64,000 nucleotides of DNA from Bifidobacterium choerinum (GTDB lineage Bacteria; Actinomycetota; Actinomycetes; Actinomycetales; Bifidobacteriaceae): contig NZ_JGYU01000002.1 in assembly GCF_000741135.1 (NCBI RefSeq), positions 124,001 to 188,000 on the forward strand, written 5' to 3'. Every line of letters starts with the position of its first letter. Position 1 is the stretch's first letter. This document shows, one piece after another, positions 19,725-30,288 of the stretch. The translations under genes were made by a program, and so were the position numbers. The notes beneath the pieces were generated by a model that ran no database searches, was not told the DNA's origin, and worked only from the letters and a program-made list of their open reading frames with translations.

Positions 19725-19954
19725 GTTTTCCACAAGATGTGGAAAACACTGTGGATAATTCGGGGATAGCATGAGGAAACAGACCGAAGTTATCCACATA
19801 GATATCCACAAATGTTGATATCTATGGTTTCCCCACCGGTGGGGGATGTGGATAACAGTTATCCACATCCCCTCTGAACCGTTGAAATCAAGCCATAAAT
19901 AGGGATTAGGCAAGGGGATGCCCCCTATATGTAGTGCGTCGAAAGTTATCCACA
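19725..19954. other. DnaA-box cluster with nested palindromes (origin-like or titration-site-like)
   Basis: Exact TTATCCACA boxes (either strand) lie at 19750-19758, 19790-19798, 19847-19855, 19859-19867 and 19946-19954; near matches occur at 19726-19734, 19738-19746 and 19802-19810. Four inverted repeats overlap them: 19725-19747 (10-bp arms), 19798-19825 (9-bp arms ATAGATATC/GATATCTAT), 19831-19844 (CCCCACCGGTGGGG) and 19842-19872 (15-bp perfect arms around one base). AT-rich tracts lie between and after. This density is typical of oriC or of DnaA-titration/reactivation sites. No dnaA or dnaN is in the window. The neighbouring cluster is origin-proximal in other actinobacteria. Confidence 0.75.
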
Positions 19955-20351
19955 TTTCACGTTATGTCAGAAATTGAAAGCACAGTGGACATCCCCTGCC
20001 ACTGTTCCTCCTCAAGGACTCCCACCCCCGTAGGGCCGGTACCGCAAGTCGGATACATCGGCCGTCCGATAGGTCAATCGTGTTGTTGCTCTAAGGCAAT
20101 GGTCAGCATCCGCGCGCAGACGTCGTCCATCCTCTGCGCGTGTTCCCGGAATGGGTGGTAGAGCCGGGGCTGACCTCGGAAAGACCTAGCGACCATTATC
20201 CGTTCGGCGATGAAGCACTGTCAACCGTTCTACCCATTTTGAGTAGATGGCGGCTCCTGATGCCTGTAATCTCGGCGTTTATCGATCTGCCTCCCGCAGT
20301 TCTGTGCATGACTGCATCGGCGTAGTTCCCCCCGCGTACAGCCCCTTCATA
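19955..20351. other. Non-coding stretch, nothing recognised
   Basis: About 400 bases with no reading frame showing family similarity. Minus-strand fragments look vaguely protein-like (for example around 20090-20190) but are interrupted, so a decayed gene is possible. I could not match it to tmRNA, SRP RNA or RNase P RNA by eye. Confidence 0.4.
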
Positions 20352-20490
20352 CGGCGTTCCGTAGGTGTCGCACCAGAAGGCTGCCACCCAGCGACCCTCA
20401 GGCGGCATTCCGTAGGTGACCTTACGTATGCAATGCCGTCTGCAGCTCTTCAGACGGCAATATCCGTCTAGCCAGATGCCGGCCGTCACT
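20352..20490 (-). repeat. 51-bp repeat array, left copy (about 3 units, inverted relative to the right array)
   Basis: GGCRTTCCGTAGGTG starts at 20353 and again at 20404, and a more diverged unit follows; the spacing is 51 bases. On the minus strand this is CACCTACGGAAYGCC, the same core as in the array at 21795-22180. The array ends just before the promoter of the methyltransferase gene. Confidence 0.8.
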
Positions 20491-20516
20491 GCCGGCAGCT
20501 GCGGTCGACGCGTCGC

Positions 20517-20522
20517 TACAAT
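20517..20522 (+). promoter_or_regulatory. -10 box of a probable leaderless methyltransferase mRNA
   Basis: TACAAT is followed by 7 bases and the ATG at 20530. No ribosome-binding site is seen. This pattern decides the start over an overlapping ATG at 20521, which lies inside the box. Confidence 0.55.
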
Positions 20523-20529
20523 GCGCTGT

Positions 20530-21771
20530 ATGGGCAACGACAACGCTATCCGCGACGACGACATCGCGCCGCGGATCAATGAGGCGACGCGTGCGTTCAT
20601 CATGGCGCACCGGGATGAGGACATACGTGACGTCGCGCTCCACGCGAAACGCGACGGCGACGTGGACGTGCCGTTCGCGCTCGACCAGATCGCCGGCCGA
20701 CGCATCGCACGCACGAAACTGCCGCGCTGGGCGGCGACCGACGGCATCATCTACCCGCCGCATGTGCCGATGGAACAATGCTCGTCGCAGCCGGCGGCCG
20801 AATACAAGGCTCGGCTCGCGGCCGAACTCATCGCCGGACAGCCGCATCCGACGCCGCTCGTCGACCTCACCGGCGGCTTCGGCGTCGACTTCTCCTTCAT
20901 GGCGCGCGCCTTCGACGAGGCCGTCTACGTCGAACGGCAGCCGCAGCTGTGCGCGCTCGCGACGCATAATCTGCATGAGCTCGGCATCGACAACGCCCAT
21001 GTCGTCTGCGGCGACGGCGTCGCGTTCCTGAAGACGATGCCGCCGGCGACGCTCATCTACGTCGACCCGGCACGGCGCGACGCGCACGGCGCACGCACCG
21101 TCGCGATCGCCGACTGCACGCCCGACGTACTCGCGCTGCGCGACGAACTGCTCGCCAAAGCGCCGTTCGTCGTCATCAAACTGTCGCCGATGCTCGACTG
21201 GCGGCAGACGATCGACGATTTCGGCGGCGCCGTGCGACGTCTCGACATCGTCGCCGTGCACAACGAATGCAAGGAGATTCTCGTCGTGCTCAGCCGGGAG
21301 CGTACCAAGCGGCCGCTGATCCGATGTGTGGACGACGACGCATCCGTCGAGTTCCTCGCCGGCGATGACGAGCGGCCGAGCGTGGCGCCGGTGTCGACGC
21401 TGCCCGATATGCGTTTCCTCTACGAACCGAACGCGGCGATCATGAAAGGCGGCGCCTTCGCGACGCTGCAGCGGCGTTGGCCGGCGGCGCAGATCGGCGT
21501 CAACAGCCACCTGTTCGTCGCCGGCCGATGGTTCGGCGATTTCCCCGGACGCGCTTTCGTGATCGACGATATCGGCACGATGAACAAGAAGGATGTGCGG
21601 CGACTGCTTGGCGGCGTGAAAAAGGCGAACGTCGCCGTACGCAATTTCCCGCTCACGGCCGCGCAGCTCGCGAAGAAGCTCAAACTGTCTGACGGCGGCG
21701 ACGTCTATCTGTTCGCGACGACCGATGCCGGCGGCCGGCACATTCTCATCCGCGCGCGCAAAAACAGCTGA
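20530..21771 (+). CDS. Class I SAM-dependent methyltransferase (THUMP-like domain family)
   Basis: The protein has a Rossmann-fold SAM-binding core: LVDLTGGFGVDFSFMARAF is motif I, VYVERQP the acidic end of strand 2, VVCGDG the adenine-contacting loop, and LIYVDPARRD resembles the DPPY-type catalytic motif. The C-terminal third resembles the THUMP-like domain found in this actinobacterial/Firmicute family of about 410 residues, so an RNA substrate is likely but unproven. The protein has 413 residues from the ATG at 20530. A longer frame upstream would read into the 51-bp repeat array and is not credible. The gene stands alone, flanked by inverted repeat arrays on both sides. Confidence 0.75.
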   Translation: MGNDNAIRDDDIAPRINEATRAFIMAHRDEDIRDVALHAKRDGDVDVPFALDQIAGRRIARTKLPRWAATDGIIYPPHVPMEQCSSQPAAEYKARLAAELIAGQPHPTPLVDLTGGFGVDFSFMARAFDEAVYVERQPQLCALATHNLHELGIDNAHVVCGDGVAFLKTMPPATLIYVDPARRDAHGARTVAIADCTPDVLALRDELLAKAPFVVIKLSPMLDWRQTIDDFGGAVRRLDIVAVHNECKEILVVLSRERTKRPLIRCVDDDASVEFLAGDDERPSVAPVSTLPDMRFLYEPNAAIMKGGAFATLQRRWPAAQIGVNSHLFVAGRWFGDFPGRAFVIDDIGTMNKKDVRRLLGGVKKANVAVRNFPLTAAQLAKKLKLSDGGDVYLFATTDAGGRHILIRARKNS

Positions 21772-21794
21772 GCGGTGGCGGTTGCGGATGTGCA

Positions 21795-22180
21795 GATGGC
21801 AGTATGTGGGCGGTGCACCTACAGAATGCCATCCGGTGAGCTGCGGGTGGCATTGTATGGGTGAGATCACCTACGGAATGCCGTTTGAGGGTTGTTGGGT
21901 GGCAGTTTATTGGTGTGACACCTACGGAATGCCGTTTGAGGAGTCGCAGATGGCAGTCTTTTGGTGTGACACCTGCAGAATGCCATCCGGGGAGCTGCGG
22001 GTGGCATTCCGTAGGTGTGGCTACGCGCGGAATGCCGTTTGAGGGTTGTTGGGTGGCAGTTTATTGGTGTGACACCTACGGAATGCCATTGAGAGGCTAT
22101 GGACGGCATCGTATGGGTGAGGTCACCTGCGGAATGCCGTCGGGCAGGCTACGGGCGGCAATGTACGGGTGGTGGAGGGT
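21795..22180 (+). repeat. 51-bp tandem repeat array, right copy (about 7 units)
   Basis: The core CACCTACRGAATGCC (with variants) begins at 21816, 21868, 21919, 21970, about 22021, 22073 and 22124, so the period is 51-52 bases. Within each unit the core faces a partly complementary GGCATT/GGCAGT...GGTG, so units can fold as hairpins; 21970-21985 pairs with 22002-22017 over 16 positions with few mismatches. The 51-bp period keeps reading frames open on both strands, but the encoded repeats have no sign of being genes. There are no unique spacers, so it is not CRISPR. Confidence 0.85.
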
Positions 22181-22275
22181 GTCCGGTGGGCGGGCCAGAG
22201 GGGAGTTGCGGCAGCGTCGGAAGGGCAACAAAAAAGGGCGTCGGAAGACGCCCTGATCAGCCATGTGCCACGGTC

Positions 22276-22740
22276 TCAACGCCACCAGACCATCATGATG
22301 AAGCCTGCGAGCATGAAGCCGAACGCGACCAGCAGGTTCCAGGAGCCGATCGCCGGGATCGGATACGTGTAGTTCGTCAGATAGAAGACGACGGCCCAGA
22401 TGAGGCCGATGATCATCAGCGCGCAGAACACCGGCACGAACCAGCTCGGGTTCGCCTTCGTGCCCTTGATGCTCTCCTCGACGCGCTTCGTGTTCTCACG
22501 CTGACGCTGCATCATGCGGCGCATCTGCGGCGTCATGTCCTTCTCGTCGACGGTCTGGTCGAGGATCTCCTCGATGCGGCCGACCGGGATCTCGTCATTC
22601 TCGACGTAGGTGGCGGCCTGCGCCAGATCCATCGGCTTCTTCTCGTTCCTCACGTGCGACTCGTCGTTCGACTTCTCGGCGGCGCCGTGTTCGTCGACCT
22701 GGCCATCCGTGGGTGTTTTGTGCAGCTCTTCGTCAGCCAT
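22276..22740 (-). CDS. crgA: CrgA-family cell division protein
   Basis: CrgA is a small membrane protein of the actinobacterial divisome that helps recruit septal peptidoglycan synthases and binds FtsZ, FtsI and Wag31 in mycobacteria. The C-terminal half contains the family core: NPSWFVPVFCALMIIGLIW, helix 1, then YPIPAIGSWNLLVAFGFML, helix 2. The protein is 154 residues against about 90 in Mycobacterium, because of an acidic N-terminal extension of about 90 residues with a predicted helix (MTPQMRRMMQRQRENTKR). AAGGAG precedes the ATG at 22740. Its place beside the DUF881, sortase and pabA/trpG genes matches other actinobacteria. Confidence 0.9.
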   Translation of the reverse strand: MADEELHKTPTDGQVDEHGAAEKSNDESHVRNEKKPMDLAQAATYVENDEIPVGRIEEILDQTVDEKDMTPQMRRMMQRQRENTKRVEESIKGTKANPSWFVPVFCALMIIGLIWAVVFYLTNYTYPIPAIGSWNLLVAFGFMLAGFIMMVWWR

Positions 22741-22898
22741 TTGTCTTATCTCCTTGCATAGGCTAATTAGGTATCATAGTGGTTGCTCACGAAAGCGGCC
22801 ACCAGCGTCGGCCATCATGAGCAAAATCATCATATTTTCGCGCGTCGCCGCGAAGACGGACCATATGGTTCGGCGGCGAGGTTCGTAAGGAGACGGAT

Positions 22899-23708
22899 AT
22901 GGCCAGGCATAAACCGAAGCATGGCACCGGCAAGTCGTTCATCGGCAGCGTCTCCGTGCTGCTCGTCGTCACCTTCGCCGGCTTCCTGCTCATCACGAAC
23001 ATGCGCGTCAACCGCACGACGACCGTCTCCTCGGACACCGCCGAACTCGTCGAGAACCGCGTGCGCAAGGTGGACGCACTGCAGGCCGACGTCAAGGAGC
23101 TGTCGTCGCAGGTCGACAAGCTGAGCGCGCGGGTGAAGTCCGACCAGTCGCCGCCGTCCGAGGACGCCGGCTCGAGCACGATGCTGCCCGCCGTCGAAGG
23201 TCCGGGCGTCACGGTGACGCTCAACGATTCGTCGATGTGGAAGAACGCCGTCGATTCGTCGGGGGCGACGGTGGACAGCGATAAGTACGTCGTGCATCAG
23301 CAGGACGTCGAGGCCGTCGTCGACGCGCTGTGGGCGGGCGGCGCGGAGTCGATGCAGATCATGGACCAGCGTGTGCTGTCGACGTCGGCGATCATCTGCT
23401 CGGGCAACGTGCTGCTGCTGCAGGGCCGCAAATACTCGCCGCCGTTCACGATCTCCGCGATCGGTCCTCCGACGCTGATGATCCAGGCGCTCGACGATTC
23501 GCGCGCCGTGCAGATCTATCGGCAGTATGTGGACGCGTACGGTCTCGGCTACGACGTGCAGACGGAAAGCAAACTCCACTTCGACAGCACGACGATGCTC
23601 CTGCAGCCGCTGCAGTACGCGCATGTGCTGCAGCAGCCGAACAAGGACGGCGACGGCGAACATGCCGACGACGCCGCGAACGGCGGCGCACACGGCGGCA
23701 ATCAATAG
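22899..23708 (+). CDS. DUF881 family membrane protein
   Basis: This is a single-pass membrane protein with an external domain: basic N-terminus MARHKPKHGTGK, a hydrophobic helix at about residues 13-33, a coiled-coil stretch (LVENRVRKVDALQADVKEL), then the DUF881 domain from VEGPGVTVTLND to the end. The family (YlxW-like in Firmicutes, Rv0012-like in mycobacteria) is linked to the division and cell-wall gene neighbourhood, but its biochemical role is unknown. AAGGAGA lies before the ATG. The length of 269 residues is usual. The sortase gene follows 88 bases later and may be co-transcribed. Confidence 0.85.
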   Translation: MARHKPKHGTGKSFIGSVSVLLVVTFAGFLLITNMRVNRTTTVSSDTAELVENRVRKVDALQADVKELSSQVDKLSARVKSDQSPPSEDAGSSTMLPAVEGPGVTVTLNDSSMWKNAVDSSGATVDSDKYVVHQQDVEAVVDALWAGGAESMQIMDQRVLSTSAIICSGNVLLLQGRKYSPPFTISAIGPPTLMIQALDDSRAVQIYRQYVDAYGLGYDVQTESKLHFDSTTMLLQPLQYAHVLQQPNKDGDGEHADDAANGGAHGGNQ

Positions 23709-23796
23709 TTCCATTTTGTGATATAGTCCGCGGATGCGATCGTCAGATCGTCCGCGGCGGCCGATCAGGCAGAACGAACGGGGGAAGACACCACCT

Positions 23797-24894
23797 ATGG
23801 CACACAGTCAACATGCGGCGCCGCGCCGCACACGCAGCGTCGGACGTTCGATCGTCACGATCGTCGCGGAGCTGCTGCTCACCTTCGCCGCGATCTGCGG
23901 TCTGTACGTGGCGTGGATGCAATGGTGGACCGGCGTGCAGTCGGACCATGTCCAGCAGGAGACGCGCGCGCAGGTCGCGTGGGTGCAGCCGAACGACGGC
24001 GGCACCTTGAAGATCGCGCAGCCGCAGGACGGCGAGCCTCCGGTGCAGCCGAAGGAGGCGCTGACCGGCGAACTCATCGCCCGCGTCTACATCCCGCGCT
24101 TCGGCGACCAATGGGAGCGCAACCTCGTGCAGGGCACCGACCTCGCCGAACTCAATCAGCACGGCCTTGGCCACTATGTGGACTCGCAGATGGCCGGACA
24201 GGTCGGCAACTTCGCGATCGCCGGACACAGGAACGGCTACGGGCAGCCGCTCGGAGACGTCGACAAGCTCGAGAAGGGCGACGCGATCGTCATCCGTTCC
24301 AAGGACTACTGGTACGTCTACCACTACACGAACTACACGATCGTGACGCCGGACGAGGGATGGGTCATCGGGCCGAATCCCGAACATCCCGACGAGCAAC
24401 CGACGAAGCGGCTCATCACGATGACGACCTGCGAGCCGAAGTACACGGCGCCGACGCACCGCTGGGCGAGCTTCGGCGAGTTCGCATACTGGGCCAGGGT
24501 CTCGGACGGCATCCCGAAGGAGCTGGCGAAGACCGACGCCAACGGCGCCGTCGAGTTCATCAACAACGAGCGGCAGTCGTTCGCGTCGTCGATCACGTCG
24601 CTTGCGCCGTGGGTGTGGGGTGCGCTCATCGTCTACGCGGTCGTATTCCTCGCGGCGGCCGTCGCATGGCGTTGGCCGGCGCTGCGCGCGATCCATGAGG
24701 GCAGCAGGCCGCTGCCGGACGTCGACATCTACGGCTGGCTGCTGCGCCATCAGCCCGGAGCCGCGCCGATCCGCTGGCTGCTGATGCTGCTGCTCGTCTT
24801 CGCCGCCGCGGCCGCGCTGTTCCAGTGGGGCTTCCCATGGGCGGCCGCGAACATTCCGTTCCTGCAGCAGATGTCCAACTACGTGGCCGTGTAG
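23797..24894 (+). CDS. Class E-type sortase
   Basis: Sortases cleave C-terminal sorting motifs of surface proteins and attach them to the cell wall. The catalytic residues are visible: His in FAIAGHRNGYG, Cys in MTTCEPKY and Arg in APTHRWASFG. There is an N-terminal membrane anchor (about residues 20-45). Two additional hydrophobic helices occur at the C-terminus (VWGALIVYAVVFLAAAVAW and WLLMLLLVFAAAAALF), so both ends are in the membrane. The start at 23797 is chosen because GGGGAAG precedes it and the protein then starts MAHSQHAAPRR. Class E enzymes prefer LAxTG over LPxTG; the broken surface protein at 42.4-44.5 kb ends in LAATG, which fits as a substrate type. Confidence 0.88.
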   Translation: MAHSQHAAPRRTRSVGRSIVTIVAELLLTFAAICGLYVAWMQWWTGVQSDHVQQETRAQVAWVQPNDGGTLKIAQPQDGEPPVQPKEALTGELIARVYIPRFGDQWERNLVQGTDLAELNQHGLGHYVDSQMAGQVGNFAIAGHRNGYGQPLGDVDKLEKGDAIVIRSKDYWYVYHYTNYTIVTPDEGWVIGPNPEHPDEQPTKRLITMTTCEPKYTAPTHRWASFGEFAYWARVSDGIPKELAKTDANGAVEFINNERQSFASSITSLAPWVWGALIVYAVVFLAAAVAWRWPALRAIHEGSRPLPDVDIYGWLLRHQPGAAPIRWLLMLLLVFAAAAALFQWGFPWAAANIPFLQQMSNYVAV

Positions 24895-24981
24895 CGCGCC
24901 GTGCGCCCGCTACACCGGCTGCACTACACTTGACTACGTTTGGCATTAGAACAAGCCCGTACGCCAGCGAGAGGACCTTTC

Positions 24982-25629
24982 ATGACCGATTCCGCGCATA
25001 TCCTCGTCGTGGACAACTACGATTCCTTCGTGTACACGATCGTCGGCTATCTCAAGACGCTCGGCGCGACCGTGACGGTCGTGCGCAACGACGCAATCGA
25101 CCCGGCCGACGCCGCCGTCCTCGACGGCTATGACGGCGTCCTGATCTCGCCCGGCCCCGGCGCGCCGGCCGACGCGGGCGTCAGCGAGGACATGATCCGT
25201 CTGTGTGCGGCGACGCGCACGCCGATGTTCGGCGTCTGCCTCGGCATGCAGGCGCTCGCCGAGGTCTTCGGTTGCACGGTGAGCCATGCGCCGACGATCA
25301 TGCACGGCAAGACGAGCCTCGTCGAGCACATCGACGACGAGATCTTCGCGGGCGTCGCGAATCCGATGACGGCGACGCGCTACCATTCGCTCGCCGTCGA
25401 ACCTGATTCGGTGCCGGCCGACGTGCTCGAGGTGACCGCGTGGACCGTCGACGACCACATCGTGCAGGGCATCAAGCACCGTGAGCTGCCGCTGTACGCC
25501 GTGCAGTTCCATCCCGAATCGGTGCTCACGCAGGACGGCTACCGTCTGTTCGCGAACTGGCTCGCCGTCTGCGGCCAGCCGAGTGCGGTCGACAAGAGCC
25601 TGGGCATGCAGCCGAAGCTCACGCGTTGA
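24982..25629 (+). CDS. pabA: Glutamine amidotransferase subunit of anthranilate/aminodeoxychorismate synthase
   Basis: This subunit releases ammonia from glutamine for a partner that aminates chorismate. The class I amidotransferase triad is clear: Cys in GVCLGMQAL, and His and Glu in VQFHPESVLT. The N-terminus ILVVDNYDSFVYT is the TrpG/PabA signature. The start at 24982 has AGAGGA upstream; a 14-codon longer frame is less likely. The gene sits beside the pkn cluster exactly as trpG/pabA does in mycobacteria and Streptomyces. No partner synthase is nearby, so tryptophan and folate roles cannot be separated. A 22-bp hairpin follows. Confidence 0.9.
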   Translation: MTDSAHILVVDNYDSFVYTIVGYLKTLGATVTVVRNDAIDPADAAVLDGYDGVLISPGPGAPADAGVSEDMIRLCAATRTPMFGVCLGMQALAEVFGCTVSHAPTIMHGKTSLVEHIDDEIFAGVANPMTATRYHSLAVEPDSVPADVLEVTAWTVDDHIVQGIKHRELPLYAVQFHPESVLTQDGYRLFANWLAVCGQPSAVDKSLGMQPKLTR

Positions 25630-25664
25630 GCATACGCCGACCGTCGCGGTTGCGACGAAGGCAA

Positions 25665-25713
25665 CGCAATGGGCGGCCCCGGATCCCTCACGGATCCGGG
25701 GCCGCCCATTGCG
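25665..25713. terminator. Bidirectional hairpin between pabA and pknB
   Basis: 22-base perfect arms (25665-25686 and 25692-25713) enclose a 5-base loop. It lies between two convergent genes and would stop transcripts from both. Confidence 0.85.
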
Positions 25714-25745
25714 TGCCCGTTCAGCGTGCGCGCGGTTGATGCGCG

Positions 25746-27829
<2,084 letters not shown>

Positions 27830-27833
<4 letters not shown>

Positions 27834-28825
27834 TGCTGCTCCTTCCGCCCAGTACTGTGGTTGTGTCGTGGGGAACCCGCCTGTGCAAACGGATGCATCG
27901 CGTTCGTGGTGGGATCGTGATGGGGGGCGCTCGCGACGCGGCGCGGCACGCGCTTGCCGGACGTGACCATCGTCGCGTCGATCGCGCTCGTCTGCTGGTC
28001 GAGCAGCCTGCGTTCGATGCGCGACAGGATACGGGCCACGGTCAGCGCGTCCTGCGGACGGTCGAGCGGGTCCTTTGCGAGCATCGACATGACGAACTGC
28101 GACAGCTGGAAGTCGACGGTCGCCGGCAGCGGCGGCACCGGGTTGTTGACATGCGCGGCGGCGATGTCGACCGGCGTCGCGCCGGTGAACGGACGGTGTC
28201 CGCACAGGCCTTCGTAGGCGACGACGCCGAGCGAGTAGATGTCCGACTGCGGCGTGGCATGCTGGCCCTGCGCCTGCTCGGGGGAGATGTACTGTGCGGT
28301 GCCGACGACCATGCCGTCCTGCGTGATCTGCTCCTGGTTCGTCGAATACGAGACGCCGAAATCGGTGATCTTGACCTCGCCGTTGCTCGAGACCATGATG
28401 TTGGCCGGCTTGACGTCGCGGTGGATGACGCCGTGCGAATGCGCGACGAAGAGGCCGCGCGCCGTCTGGGTGAGGATCGGCAGCAGCTGCGTCGGCTCCA
28501 TCGGGCCGTCGATCTCATGGAACAGGTCGGCGAGCGACTTGCTCGGCACGTACTCCATGATCAGGAATCCGATGCCGTCATGTTCGTAGTATTCGAACAG
28601 CGCGGCGATGTTCGGGTGTGCGAGATTCGCCGAATTGCGCGCCTCGGTGCGCAGCCTGCGCAGCTTCGACTCCTGGTTCGTCGTGTCGGTGCGCAGCGCC
28701 TTGATCGCGACCGGGCGGCCGAGCTGGATGTCGTAGCCTTTCCAGACCTCGCCCATGCCTCCTTGTGCGAGACGCGAATCGAGGCGGTAACGCCGGTGAA
28801 TGAGCTGTCCCTCGATGAGTCTCAT
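27830..28825 (-). CDS. pknA: Ser/Thr protein kinase (PknA-like), without a membrane segment
   Basis: The kinase domain fills residues about 12-270: AQGGMGEVWKG, VAIKAL, HRDVKPANI, ITDFGV and GTAQYISPEQA are all intact. The remaining 60 residues are polar and basic, rich in His and Ser, with no hydrophobic helix. Mycobacterial PknA is anchored in the membrane, so this form is probably cytosolic or tethered by partners. The length is 331 residues. The gene overlaps its neighbours by 4 bases on both sides (ATGA), which suggests coupled translation. The expected substrates are the FHA proteins and the FtsZ/Wag31 machinery, by analogy with other actinobacteria. Confidence 0.9.
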
Positions 28826-30288
28826 TGGGTAAGCGCCTCCTTCATTACTGCGGTCATGACCGGTCCCGCCGCAAACGAGCCATAGAGATCGACGTTGTGC
28901 ACGACGACGGCGACGGCGATCTTCGGATCGTCGGCCGGCGCGAAGCCGATGACCCAGCCGTCGATCGAATCGTTGTCGGCGCCGATCTGCGCGGTGCCGG
29001 TCTTCGCGGCGACGCGGATGCTGGGGATCTCCAGATTCGTGTCCTCGTCGGTGACGACGGCCTCCATGCCTTCGGTGAGCTGCTTCGCCGTGTCCTCGCT
29101 GAATGCCGTGCTCATGACCTGAGGCTTCGTGTCCGGCAGTACCGACAGGTCGCTGAAGCGCACACGGTCGACGAGCGTCGGCTTCATGACCTTGCCTTTG
29201 TTCGCGACGGCCGCGGCGACCATTGCGTTCTGCAGCGGCGTGACGACGGTGTCGCCCTGCCCGATTGACGCCAGTGCGAGACGGTCCGGTGTGACCTGCT
29301 GCGGGAAGCGTGACGCGACGGCGCGCATCGGCGTGCCGTCGGCGGCGGAACCGTCGATCGTGATCGTCGAATCGAAGCCGAACTTCTTCGCCATGTCGGA
29401 GACCGTGTCGTCGCCGAGCGCGACGCCGAGCTGCGCGAAGGCCGTGTTCGACGAATACGCCATCGCGTTCTTCAGCGAGATTGTGCCGTCGGAGCCGTCG
29501 CCGGCCGGCGACGAGTTCGTCAGCTGGGTCTCGGTGCCTGGCAACGTGTAGCTCGCGCCGGCCGGGATCTGCGAATTGATGTTGTATTTGCCCGAGTTGA
29601 TCGCGGCGGCCGCGACGACGGTTTTGAACGTGGATCCGGGCGGATATAGCTGGCTCGTCGCGCGGTTGATCATCGGGCTGGCCTGTCCCTGACTCAGTTC
29701 GGCGTAGTGCTTGTTCGCCTCGCCGCCGTCATGCGTCGCGAGCAGGTTCGGGTCGTAGCTCGGCTTGCTCACCATCGCGAGGATGCGGCCGGTGCTCGGC
29801 TCGAGCGCGACGACGGCGCCGTCGTCGTCGCCGAGCGCGTCGTAGGCGGCCTTCTGCAGCTTCGTGTCGATTGACGTCTCGATTGAGGCGCCGCGGTTCT
29901 CCTCGCCGGTGAACAGGCCTTTGAGACGCTGCCAGAACATCGCGTCGGACTTGCCGGTCAGCAGCGTATCCTCGGACGCCTCGATGCCGCGGTCGGCTTT
30001 CTGCGTGACCGAGAAGTAGCCGGTGACCGGCGCGTAGAGCGCGCCGTCGGCGTACGAACGCTGGTACTTGTATTCGTCCTGCGACGCGTCCGATTTGGCG
30101 AGGATGGTGCCGTCGGACGCGAGGATCGCGCCGCGTGCCGCACTGTTCGTGTAGTAGAGCGTGCGCACGTTGCGCGTGTCGCTGGCGAGCGCGTTCGAAC
30201 GGACCGTCATGATCAACGACGACGAGATGCCGAGGACGACGAACAGCACGAGAACGGCGGTGAACAGCTGACGTAGCGTCTTGTTCAT
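28822..30288 (-). CDS. pbpA: Penicillin-binding protein (PbpA/FtsI-like transpeptidase)
   Basis: This is a monofunctional D,D-transpeptidase that crosslinks peptidoglycan during growth or division. A short N-terminus with one helix (LFTAVLVLFVVLGISSSLIM, about residues 8-28) anchors it. The active-site motifs are PGSTFKT (SxxK serine), YSSNTAF (SxN) and AAKTGTAQ (KTG). The length is 488 residues. It lies directly after the FtsW/RodA gene, whose stop it overlaps (TGATG), forming the usual SEDS-PBP pair. PASTA kinase and phosphatase genes in the same operon are known regulators of this pair in relatives. Confidence 0.95.
   Translation of the reverse strand: MNKTLRQLFTAVLVLFVVLGISSSLIMTVRSNALASDTRNVRTLYYTNSAARGAILASDGTILAKSDASQDEYKYQRSYADGALYAPVTGYFSVTQKADRGIEASEDTLLTGKSDAMFWQRLKGLFTGEENRGASIETSIDTKLQKAAYDALGDDDGAVVALEPSTGRILAMVSKPSYDPNLLATHDGGEANKHYAELSQGQASPMINRATSQLYPPGSTFKTVVAAAAINSGKYNINSQIPAGASYTLPGTETQLTNSSPAGDGSDGTISLKNAMAYSSNTAFAQLGVALGDDTVSDMAKKFGFDSTITIDGSAADGTPMRAVASRFPQQVTPDRLALASIGQGDTVVTPLQNAMVAAAVANKGKVMKPTLVDRVRFSDLSVLPDTKPQVMSTAFSEDTAKQLTEGMEAVVTDEDTNLEIPSIRVAAKTGTAQIGADNDSIDGWVIGFAPADDPKIAVAVVVHNVDLYGSFAAGPVMTAVMKEALTQ

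Noticed and set aside
19934-20161. 75-codon plus-strand frame beside the DnaA-box cluster
   Set aside because: It starts inside a DnaA box, has no ribosome-binding site and no similarity that I can recognise.
19955-20351. tmRNA, SRP RNA or RNase P RNA in the long gap
   Set aside because: None of the conserved core sequences of these RNAs could be found by eye; a covariance-model search would settle it.
21795-22180. CRISPR array
   Set aside because: The 51-bp units follow head to tail with no unique spacers, units are diverged and no cas genes are present.
21725-22256. Small proteins encoded across the 51-bp array
   Set aside because: The frames stay open only because the period is 51 bases; the peptide repeats appear on both strands and there is no ribosome-binding site.
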